A DNA stretch of 10,664 bases from contig CACXCV010000002.1 of assembly GCA_902766215.1 (NCBI GenBank), positions 1-10,664 of the forward strand. Direction: 5' to 3'. Below are positions 5,234 through 10,664 of the stretch, one piece after another (the stretch's first letter is position 1; each line of letters begins with the position of its first letter). Source of the DNA: Oscillospiraceae bacterium. Its GTDB lineage: Bacteria; Bacillota; Clostridia; Oscillospirales; Oscillospiraceae. Below the pieces are notes generated by a model, which searched no databases, was not told the origin of the DNA, and was given only the letters and a program-made list of their open reading frames with translations. A program made the position numbers and the translations under genes.

Positions 5234-6384
5234 CAGCAGTCGATCAGGCTGACGCGGTAGAGCCGGACGGAGTGCGGCGGCAGCGGCTCCTCGGCAACGA
5301 AAATTTCGTTTTCCATGTCAAACTCCTCACCGGTCCACACGTCGCGCAGGTGCAGGTTCTTGCCGCAGGAAGCATCGAGACCAATGTGGCCCGGCGTGAG
5401 GAAGAAGCGCCAGCGCCCAACCGGCTTGTCAGACAGGTTGATAAAGCCAACGGCAATGTCACCGTTTTCCAGCATGCGGCATACGGTCAGTGCCTCGTCG
5501 CTGGGGAAGCCGGCGTGGATGACAAAGGGCTGGCGGGCAGCCTCATCGCGGGCGATATCGATCACCTCGCGGTTTTTGATGATCTGCCTGGTTTCGTCGG
5601 TCATGTTGCGCACATCGCAGCCCAGCATCAGCGGCGACCCGAACAGAGCCCAGATGGAGAAGTGCGCCTTATACTCCTCGAACGAGAGCAGCGAATCCTT
5701 CGTTGCCGCGTTGCCGCGGCCGTTGAGACCCACCACCAGCATGTCCATGTCGTTGAAGCAGCCCTGGCCGTTGGTCTTGAACAGGTCCGGCTGCTTCTGC
5801 GTCAGGGTCTTGATGCTGCCCCAGGTGTCGAAGATGTCCTGGGTCGAGCGCCAGAGGTGTGCGCCGGTGGTCTTGATCCAGTTCTGCGATTCGTCTGCGC
5901 CCCAGTTGCAGGCGCTGAAGACGATGTCGCGGCCGCAGGTGGCCAGGGCCAGGCCCATCCGGCGGTAGAGAATCTCGCCGGGCACGTTGGGGTCGCGGAA
6001 GCAATAGTCATATTTCAGGTAGTCCACGCCCCAGGAGGCAAACGAGGCCGCATCGATAAACTCGTGCTCAAAACTGCCGGGATACCCTGCGCAGGTGACT
6101 GCGCCGGCGCAGGAGTACATGCCAAACTTCAGCCCCTTGGAGTGGACGTAGTCCGCCACGTATTTCATGCCGTGCGGGAACTTGATGTGGTCGGGGACAA
6201 GGCGGCCCGCGGCGTCGCGGACCTTTTCGGACCAGCAGTCGTCGATGACCAGGTATTCATAGCCAAGGTCCAGCAGGCCTTCGTTGACCATGGCGTCGGC
6301 GGTCTCCATGATCATTGTTTCATCGATGTCGCTGGCGAACGTGTTCCACGAGTTCCAGCCCATGGGCGGTCTGGTAAGAATCAT
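5233..6384 (-). CDS. GH27 alpha-galactosidase, cytoplasmic
   Basis: 383 residues; retaining hydrolase removing terminal alpha-galactose from oligosaccharides such as melibiose, raffinose or mucin/plant glycans. N-terminal PPMGWNSWN (6-14) is the classic GH27 start; VIDDCW (46-51) is the next conserved strand. KYDYC (124-128) carries the predicted nucleophile D126. WRSTQDI (178-184) carries the predicted acid/base D183, matching the R-x-x-x-D motif of characterised GH27 enzymes. FSIWALFGSPLMLGCD (242-257) is also typical. A C-terminal beta domain follows (about 290-380). Lack of a signal peptide implies it acts on imported sugars. No transporter or LacI/AraC regulator is adjacent. ATG 6384 has AGGAGG 8 bases upstream. 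Family sure, substrate not; beta-L-arabinopyranosidase activity also occurs in GH27. Confidence 0.92.
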   Translation of the reverse strand: MILTRPPMGWNSWNTFASDIDETMIMETADAMVNEGLLDLGYEYLVIDDCWSEKVRDAAGRLVPDHIKFPHGMKYVADYVHSKGLKFGMYSCAGAVTCAGYPGSFEHEFIDAASFASWGVDYLKYDYCFRDPNVPGEILYRRMGLALATCGRDIVFSACNWGADESQNWIKTTGAHLWRSTQDIFDTWGSIKTLTQKQPDLFKTNGQGCFNDMDMLVVGLNGRGNAATKDSLLSFEEYKAHFSIWALFGSPLMLGCDVRNMTDETRQIIKNREVIDIARDEAARQPFVIHAGFPSDEALTVCRMLENGDIAVGFINLSDKPVGRWRFFLTPGHIGLDASCGKNLHLRDVWTGEEFDMENEIFVAEEPLPPHSVRLYRVSLIDC

Positions 6385-6419
6385 ATGGTTTCCCTCCTGG
6401 TGTGATGTAAGATGGATTC

Positions 6420-6448
6420 ATTATAGAAAGGTTTCATTTGTCTGTCAA
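6420..6448 (-). promoter_or_regulatory. Perfect consensus sigma-A promoter of the GH27 gene
   Basis: On the minus strand: TTGACA (6443-6448), 17-bp spacer, TATAAT (6420-6425), i.e. 12 of 12 consensus positions. Transcription would start near 6413, about 29 bases before the ATG. I found no convincing CRE site or sugar-regulator palindrome here, only short GAAA/TTTC arms in the spacer. Confidence 0.85.
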
Positions 6449-6479
6449 TCGATCGGCGAAGGGAGAAGACAATATTCTG

Positions 6480-7661
6480 TCATGCCCGGTCGGACCCGTG
6501 CTCCAGCAGGCCGCTGGAGCCAATCAGGCGCGCAGCTGCGGCCAGCTGCTCGGCCGGGCGCACCAGGGCAAAGCGGACATAGCCCTCGCCGGCGGGGCCG
6601 AACGCGGGCCCGGGCGTGCAGAGAATGCCGGTATGGTCCACCAGCGCATTCCAGAAAGCCATCGAATTGGAAAACTGCGGCGGGATGGGCGCCCAGACGA
6701 ACATGGTGCCCTGGGAGTCGGGCACGTTCCACCCGGCGGCGCGGAATCCGCCGCACAGCGCGTCGCGCCGGCGCTGATATTCGGCCCGCTGCGCCGATAT
6801 GCTCTCCTGCGGGCCGGTCAGGGCGGCAATGGCGCCCATCTGGATGGGCGTAAACATGCCAAAGTCATACTGTGAACGGATGACCTTCAACGCGTTGACA
6901 ACCGTCTGGCTGCCGATGCAGAAGCTGATGCGCGCGCCGGTGGTGTTAAAGCTCTTGGACAGGGAGAAAAACTCCACGCCGACCTCTTTGGCCCCCGGGA
7001 TGGATAGAAAGCTGAAGCCCTCGCGCCCGTCAAAGATGATGTCGCTGTAGGCGTTGTCGTTGACCAGCCAGAAGCCGTATTTCCGGGCATAGCCGATCAG
7101 CGACTCGTACATGCTGCGGGGCGCGGCCGCGCCGCAGGGATTGGAGGGGTAGGACACCACCATGTATTTCACCCGGCGCAGCACCTCTTCGGGGATGGCG
7201 GTCATATCCGGCAGAAACGCATTTTTGGCCAGCAGCTGATAGTAGTACACTTCGGCTCCGCCGAGAAAGGCGCCGGCCTCGAACACCGGATAGCCCGGGT
7301 CAGGCAGCAGCACCACGTCGCCCGGGTTGCACAGCGCCAGCCCCAGGTGACCGATGCCGTCCTGCGAGCCGTTGACCGAGCAGACCTCGTCCGGGGTGAT
7401 GGACACGCCGTAGCGGCGGGCGTAATAGGAGACAACGGCCTGCAGCAGATCCGGGCGGTCCAGCAGGGAATATTTGAAGTTGGCCGGGTCGCTGGCAGCC
7501 TCGCTGACGGCGCGGACAATGTGCTCCGGGGTGGGAAAGTCCGGCGTACCGACAAAGAGGTCGATGGTTTCGCGGCCCTGGGCGCGCAGCTGGTTGCGCT
7601 TTTGCGTCAGATCGGCAAAAATCCCGGTCTGGAAGTGGTTCAGGCGGTTGGATACGGTCAT
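6480..7661 (-). CDS. Class I/II PLP aminotransferase, LL-diaminopimelate aminotransferase-like
   Basis: 393 residues. Fold-type I PLP enzyme: NGSQDGIGHL (97-106) for cofactor phosphate, DPGYPVF (121-127), YPSNPCG (171-177) with N174, D202 in NDNAYSD, Schiff-base K236 in SLSKSFN, and carboxylate-binding R363 in GYVRFAL. The overall pattern (NRLN start, TPDFPTPEHI, PDPGYPVFEAG, GAKEVGVEFFSLSK, LTGPQE, TPGPAFGPAGEGY) matches the DapL-type branch, which converts tetrahydrodipicolinate plus glutamate to LL-diaminopimelate for lysine and wall synthesis. Paralogues in this branch act on alanine or other substrates, and TGARISF replaces the more usual TGWRI. I use ATG 7661 (AAGGA about 10 bases upstream); a GTG at 7703 would lie in the promoter -10. 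Confidence 0.85.
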   Translation of the reverse strand: MTVSNRLNHFQTGIFADLTQKRNQLRAQGRETIDLFVGTPDFPTPEHIVRAVSEAASDPANFKYSLLDRPDLLQAVVSYYARRYGVSITPDEVCSVNGSQDGIGHLGLALCNPGDVVLLPDPGYPVFEAGAFLGGAEVYYYQLLAKNAFLPDMTAIPEEVLRRVKYMVVSYPSNPCGAAAPRSMYESLIGYARKYGFWLVNDNAYSDIIFDGREGFSFLSIPGAKEVGVEFFSLSKSFNTTGARISFCIGSQTVVNALKVIRSQYDFGMFTPIQMGAIAALTGPQESISAQRAEYQRRRDALCGGFRAAGWNVPDSQGTMFVWAPIPPQFSNSMAFWNALVDHTGILCTPGPAFGPAGEGYVRFALVRPAEQLAAAARLIGSSGLLEHGSDRA

Positions 7662-7693
7662 GGCGTGCGCTTCCTTCTGTGTGATTTTCGCAC

Positions 7694-7722
7694 AGTATAG
7701 CACGGAAGCAACAGGATTGCAA
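7694..7722 (-). promoter_or_regulatory. Sigma-A promoter of the aminotransferase gene (extended -10)
   Basis: On the minus strand: TTGCAA (7717-7722), 17-bp spacer, TATACT (7694-7699) preceded by TGC (extended -10). It starts two bases past the stop of the upstream lipoprotein gene, and no terminator separates them, so readthrough from that operon is also possible. Confidence 0.6.
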
Positions 7723-7724
7723 GC

Positions 7725-8624
7725 TCAATCCCAGTCCACCGGGGTGTCGATGGCGGCGAGGGCGCCCCACTGCCCGGGGGCATAGCTGCGCAGGCAGGCC
7801 GGGTGGTCCTCGTCCGGCTGGATCAGGCTGCGGACCACCGCGCCGGTGCTGTCTTCCAGCTCGGCGATCAGGTAGGCCGCGCCGCGGCCGTCCAGCTGCG
7901 CGGGCAGCTGGCCCGGCGCGTAGGTCTCCTGACGGAGGATCCGGCTGCCGCTGTCCATCCAGAACAGGCGCACCTGCCTGGGCAGTGCCTGCACGGACAC
8001 GGTGATTGCGCAGCGGGAGCTGCGGCTGTGCGTGACTCCGCGCTCGTCGGCTGCGGTGCTGTCGCCCGACAGCGTCTGCGAAATCTGCATGCCCGGCTGG
8101 TTGTCGCCGCCCATGCCCATGCCCGAGCCAGGCAGAAGGTAAACGCGCCCGTCGCCGTCCTGATAGACGGGGTTGAAATACCAGCAGATCTGCTCGGCCG
8201 GCTGGACATACAGCGTGCCGGAAATGTCGGCGCTGGTGCCCTCGTCCGTTTCATGGACGGCGTAGCTGCCGTCGGCCAGACCGTCGTTGACCATGGTGGA
8301 GTAACTGCCGTGCTCATCCGTCACAACGACGGAGAAGAAGGCAAAGCCCTCCACGCCCTCGAACTGCCAGTCCCCGTTGCCCAGGTCGGCGGCATAGAGC
8401 CGCTGGCGGTAATCGCCGCTGCCGCCGGGAACCGCGCCGTCCTCCGGGACGCCGTGGTCGCTTATATACGACTCCAGGTCGAACAGGTCCAGCGGCTGGG
8501 GCGTGAGCATCACGCCCACCAGCAGGTCTGATTCGGATGCCGTGGCTGCCTCCGGCTGCGCCAGCTGGCAGCCGCCCAGCAGCAGGAGCAGCGCCAGCAG
8601 CAGGGGAAAAAGTCGGTTATTCAT
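7725..8624 (-). CDS. Lipoprotein of unknown function
   Basis: 299 residues. MNNR, then a hydrophobic core and the lipobox LLGGC with lipidated C19, so it is membrane-anchored and faces outward. The rest is soluble and largely beta-like: DLLVGVMLTPQPLDLFDLESYI near the N-terminus, FAFFSVVVTDEHGSY mid-protein, a glycine-rich loop GSGMGMGGDNQ, and repeated YAPGQ motifs in the C-terminal third. I do not recognise a family. I chose ATG 8624 (GGAGGAG 7 bases upstream) over an upstream in-frame start because the signal peptide begins there. It overlaps the end of the XRE regulator gene by 8 bases, making it the third gene of that operon. The pairing suggests an envelope output or sensor tied to the regulator. 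Confidence 0.75.
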   Translation of the reverse strand: MNNRLFPLLLALLLLLGGCQLAQPEAATASESDLLVGVMLTPQPLDLFDLESYISDHGVPEDGAVPGGSGDYRQRLYAADLGNGDWQFEGVEGFAFFSVVVTDEHGSYSTMVNDGLADGSYAVHETDEGTSADISGTLYVQPAEQICWYFNPVYQDGDGRVYLLPGSGMGMGGDNQPGMQISQTLSGDSTAADERGVTHSRSSRCAITVSVQALPRQVRLFWMDSGSRILRQETYAPGQLPAQLDGRGAAYLIAELEDSTGAVVRSLIQPDEDHPACLRSYAPGQWGALAAIDTPVDWD

Positions 8625-8844
8625 CGTCGGTCTCCTCCAGAAAGCCGTCAAATTTCAGAATGTCGCCCACGTCGCATTGCAGGTAATAGCAGATTTTATT
8701 GATGGTGCCGAAGCGGACACCCTTTGCCCGCCCGGCGCGCAGGATGGAAAGGTTGGCCTCGGTGATGCCAACCCTTGCGCAAAGCTCCCTGGAGGTCATG
8801 CCCCGCGCCCGCAGAACCTCGTCCAGGCACACCCGAATGGCCAT
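8617..8844 (-). CDS. Small XRE/Cro-CI-type regulator (YozG-like)
   Basis: 75 residues, essentially one helix-turn-helix domain. The recognition region is SRELCARVGITEANLSILR (18-36), followed by GKGVRF-type GRAKGVRFGTINKICYYL and the C-terminal QCDVGDILKF (56-65) typical of YozG-like regulators. These small proteins are usually encoded next to DUF2975 membrane proteins, as here. ATG 8844 is one base after the stop of the membrane gene and starts with the family-typical MAIR. An alternative ATG at 8859 would add five residues and overlap that gene by 14 bases; neither has a clear ribosome site, so coupling is likely. Probable targets are the twin palindromes at 9781-9800 and 9823-9842 (inference). 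Confidence 0.85.
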   Translation of the reverse strand: MAIRVCLDEVLRARGMTSRELCARVGITEANLSILRAGRAKGVRFGTINKICYYLQCDVGDILKFDGFLEETDDE

Positions 8845-8845
8845 G

Positions 8846-9766
8846 TCAGATAATTGCATCGTTGTCGTCGCGCAGCTGCCGCCCTTCGGTCAATAGCCGG
8901 GACAGACACAGCGCCAGCAGCAACAGCAGGATGGCGTCCAGCGGCAGCAGCAGCTGAATCTGGCTGGTGCGCAGCCAGCGCAGGCAGAGCAGCTGCAGCA
9001 GGTCAAAGCCTGTCTGCGTCAGCAGGCTGGCGCACAGGGCCGTGCGGCACCGGCCCGCCAGAATCGCCGACTGCCGCAGCGTTTGGTCGCTGTATCGGTC
9101 GGCGGCCGCGGCAGATACCAGCCGCCGGGCGCTGGCCAGCACCCATAGCTCCAGCCCGTAGGGAAGGGCGGACACGGCAAATTGCAGCAGCAGAAACGCC
9201 TGGCTGAGCGCGTGCCCGCCGGTGTTGCTTGCCAGAAAGCGCTGCCAGCTGCTGCACAGCTGGCCAAAGCAGCCGCCGCAGATGGCGGCGACCAGCCCCA
9301 GCCCCAGCAGCTCCAGCGCCAGGCTGAGGCTGCGCAGCGTGCCGCCCCGGCGCAGCCAGCGCAGCAGTGCCCAGCAGAGCATCAGCATCCAGAACGCGCC
9401 GCCCAGACAGGCCAGCTCCATCGTTTCGGACGCGGGGAACAGCCACCCGGGGTTGACCGCGCACCACCACACGGCCAGCCCCACCGGCACGGCCAGCCCC
9501 AGCAGCCAGTCCTCGCGCACCGGCTGCCGCCGCAGGGGGATGAGCAGGGCCAGCGGCAGCAGGCTCAGCGCCCCATAGAGCGCCAGTGCCGCGGCGTTGC
9601 CCGCCGGGCCGGACAGCGACAGGCTGCGCAGCCAGCGCCCCACCGGCGCAAAGGGGAACGCGGTCGCCTGCCCCAGAGCTAGCACGCTGCCGGCCCCGGT
9701 CAGGCAAAGCGCCAGACAGCCCGCCGCCGTCAGCGCCCACAGCCCCCAGCGAAGAAATCGGTTCAT
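8846..9766 (-). CDS. Multi-pass membrane protein with DUF2975-like C-terminus
   Basis: 306 residues with about eight hydrophobic segments (roughly 8-30, 57-78, 87-104, 116-137, 145-168, 188-213, 238-262, 270-290). The end, LLTEGRQLRDDNDAII (291-306), matches the closing signature of DUF2975 proteins (xxxEGxxLxxDNDLTI-like). The next gene is a YozG-like regulator, the usual DUF2975 partner (compare B. subtilis yoaS/yozG). Typical DUF2975 proteins are about 150-170 residues with four helices; this one is about twice that, so it is either an N-terminally extended variant or a related fold. Start ATG 9766 has GGAGG 8 bases upstream; an in-frame TTG at 9781 overlaps that site. First gene of the operon. 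Confidence 0.7.
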   Translation of the reverse strand: MNRFLRWGLWALTAAGCLALCLTGAGSVLALGQATAFPFAPVGRWLRSLSLSGPAGNAAALALYGALSLLPLALLIPLRRQPVREDWLLGLAVPVGLAVWWCAVNPGWLFPASETMELACLGGAFWMLMLCWALLRWLRRGGTLRSLSLALELLGLGLVAAICGGCFGQLCSSWQRFLASNTGGHALSQAFLLLQFAVSALPYGLELWVLASARRLVSAAAADRYSDQTLRQSAILAGRCRTALCASLLTQTGFDLLQLLCLRWLRTSQIQLLLPLDAILLLLLALCLSRLLTEGRQLRDDNDAII

Positions 9767-9780
9767 TCTGCATGCCTCCA

Positions 9781-9800
9781 ATTATCGTTTTTCAATAATT
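9781..9800. promoter_or_regulatory. Putative operator O1 (imperfect palindrome)
   Basis: ATTATCGTTTTTCAATAATT; arms ATTATnG / CnATAAT around a 5-base centre. It matches O2 at 19 of 20 positions. It lies just downstream of the predicted start point, next to the GGAGG ribosome site of the membrane gene. Confidence 0.7.
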
Positions 9801-9808
9801 CTACAGGC

Positions 9809-9837
9809 ATCATAGCACGCAGATTATCGTTTGTCAA
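9809..9837 (-). promoter_or_regulatory. Sigma-A promoter of the membrane/XRE/lipoprotein operon
   Basis: On the minus strand: TTGACA (9832-9837), 17-bp spacer, TATGAT (9809-9814), preceded by TGC (extended -10). The -35 is embedded in operator O2 and the start point (about 9802) abuts O1, so occupancy of either site should block RNA polymerase. Confidence 0.8.
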
Positions 9838-9842
9838 TAATT
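9823..9842. promoter_or_regulatory. Putative operator O2 (imperfect palindrome over the -35)
   Basis: ATTATCGTTTGTCAATAATT, differing from O1 only at position 11, where the G also creates the TTGACA -35 on the minus strand. Start-to-start distance to O1 is 42 bp, about four helical turns, so both face the same side of the helix. Confidence 0.7.
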
Positions 9843-9880
9843 TCAGCCAAAAAAGAGACGCGCGGTCCAGGGACCCCTGC

Positions 9881-9909
9881 TTGCGCCGGCCGGGCTGCTG
9901 TGATACAAT
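9881..9909 (+). promoter_or_regulatory. Putative promoter of the FliB-family gene
   Basis: TTGCGC (9881-9886), 17-bp spacer, TACAAT (9904-9909). The -10 is good and the -35 weak. It would start transcription near 9916, just before the AAGGAG ribosome site (9920-9925). Confidence 0.5.
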
Positions 9910-9935
9910 CTCCGGCAGCAAGGAGCGTGATGGAC

Positions 9936-10664
9936 ATGCTGGACCGGTATCCGGTATATTATAAGGAGTTTGTCTGCGCCGCGGGCGACTGCCCGGACAC
10001 CTGCTGCGCGGGCTGGGACGTGGTGGTGGACGAGGAGACGGCAGCGCGCTATGCTGCGGTGGAGGGCGAGCTGGGCCAGCGTCTGCGGCAGGCCACCCGG
10101 GTGGACGACGACGGCGACCGGGTGATTGCCATGGTGAACGGCCGCTGCCCGCTGCTGCGCAGCGACGGGCTGTGTCAGGTGCAGCGCCAGCTGGGGCACG
10201 AGGCCCTGTGCCGCGTCTGCCGGGAGTATCCCCGCCTGCGGCAGGACTATGGCGCCTTTGTCGAGCACGGATTGGCGCTGTCCTGCCCGGCGGCGGCCGC
10301 GCTGATTCTCCGCAGCCGCGATGACGGCTGGGACGAGCAGGGGAGCCTGGACGCCGCGCCGCCGGAGTATGATCCGGCGCTGATGGCCCTGCTGCAGCAG
10401 ACCCGCCCGGCCCTGCTGGCGCTGCTGCGGGACGAGCGCCGTTCCGTGGGGCAGAGCCTGGCGCTGGCGCTGCTGTATGCCTATGCGGTGCAGGACGCGA
10501 TGGAGGGTGAGCCGCTGGTCTTTGACCCGGCGGCGGAGCTGGCGGCGCTGCCGCCGCTGGAGGGCGGCAGCCTGGCGCCGCTGGTGGCGTTTCACCAGTC
10601 GCTGGAGATCCTCACGCCCCGCTGGCGGGCGATGCTGGCGGGGGCGCGGGTCGATTGCCCCGGC
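9936..10664 (+). CDS. FliB-family (CxxCxxCC) protein, lysine-N-methylase-like, 3' end outside the window
   Basis: 243 codons, open to the window edge. FliB methylates flagellin lysines in Salmonella; most Firmicute homologues have no tested substrate. The N-terminus has the family pattern Y-x3-F-x-C: C14, then C19, C23 and C24 in CPDTCCAGWD. A second set follows: C71 (GRCPLL), C80 (DGLCQVQ), C92 and C95 (CRVC, followed by REYPR) and C117 (LSCP). These cysteines fit an Fe-S-binding core. The C-terminal part seen is helical and leucine/alanine-rich. ATG 9936 is 10 bases after AAGGAG (9920-9925); ATG 9930, two codons earlier, is the alternative but only 4 bases away. No flagellar gene lies in the window, so the flagellin role is unproven. 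It is divergent from the operon at 7725-9766. Confidence 0.85.
   Translation, partial: MLDRYPVYYKEFVCAAGDCPDTCCAGWDVVVDEETAARYAAVEGELGQRLRQATRVDDDGDRVIAMVNGRCPLLRSDGLCQVQRQLGHEALCRVCREYPRLRQDYGAFVEHGLALSCPAAAALILRSRDDGWDEQGSLDAAPPEYDPALMALLQQTRPALLALLRDERRSVGQSLALALLYAYAVQDAMEGEPLVFDPAAELAALPPLEGGSLAPLVAFHQSLEILTPRWRAMLAGARVDCPG

Noticed and set aside
5149..6405. 418-codon plus-strand open frame
   Set aside because: It is antisense to the GH27 gene, which carries the catalytic motifs; the plus frame shows no domain or start signal.
7662..7703. Upstream GTG start adding 14 residues to the aminotransferase
   Set aside because: The GTG would lie within the promoter -10 region; ATG 7661 has a ribosome site and gives the normal family N-terminus.
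9843..10595. Long open frame on the minus strand with arginine/glutamine-rich translation
   Set aside because: It is antisense to the FliB-family gene, has low-complexity RQ-rich composition caused by GC-rich codons, and has no ribosome site or recognisable domain.

Overview
The window looks like a chromosomal segment of a high-GC, Gram-positive gut Firmicute, most likely a Clostridia/Oscillospiraceae-type bacterium. The reasons are S-layer homology (SLH) wall-anchoring domains, lipoproteins with LGGC lipoboxes, strong AGGAGG-type ribosome sites, consensus sigma-A promoters (TTGACA, 17 bp, TATAAT-like), a FliB-family protein and a DapL-type aminotransferase. Coding density is high and no gene-free stretch exceeds 300 bases. 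I see no transposase, CRISPR array or phage gene.

Layout. (1) 1-243: two tandem serine tRNAs (UGA, then GCU running off the left edge) on the minus strand, with their own promoter. (2) 274-4419, minus: a four-gene operon. It starts with a secreted SLH protein carrying a transcobalamin-C-like (DUF4430-like) domain broken by an in-frame TAG. A secreted alpha/alpha-toroid protein with three SLH domains follows, then a DUF4430 lipoprotein (4-base overlap), then a ThyX-fold protein (4-base overlap). A GC-rich hairpin region ends it. (3) 4454-5016, plus: a divergently transcribed COG2426 membrane protein ending in a strong, probably bidirectional terminator. (4) 5024-6448, minus: a cytoplasmic GH27 alpha-galactosidase coupled to a 69-residue cysteine-rich protein, behind a perfect consensus promoter. 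(5) 6480-7722, minus: a DapL-like class I/II aminotransferase with its own promoter. (6) 7725-9842, minus: a three-gene operon of an eight-helix membrane protein (DUF2975-like C-terminus), a small XRE/YozG-like regulator and an unknown lipoprotein. Its promoter lies between two nearly identical 20-bp imperfect palindromes whose starts are exactly 42 bp apart. (7) 9881-10664, plus: the start of a FliB-family (CxxCxxCC) protein cut by the window end.

Working together. The most interesting unit is the operon in (2). Vertebrate intrinsic factor and transcobalamin combine an alpha/alpha toroid and a small beta domain in one chain. Here the toroid and two DUF4430-type beta domains are on separate, adjacent polypeptides placed in the wall (SLH) and on the membrane (lipoprotein). 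That suggests a surface capture relay for a corrinoid or another small ligand. The ligand is inference: there is no transporter gene in the window and no room for a cobalamin riboswitch in the roughly 23-nt leader. The first gene carries an amber codon, so the system may be partly broken in this strain. The second unit of interest is the regulator/membrane/lipoprotein operon in (6), whose twin operators suggest cooperative autoregulation.
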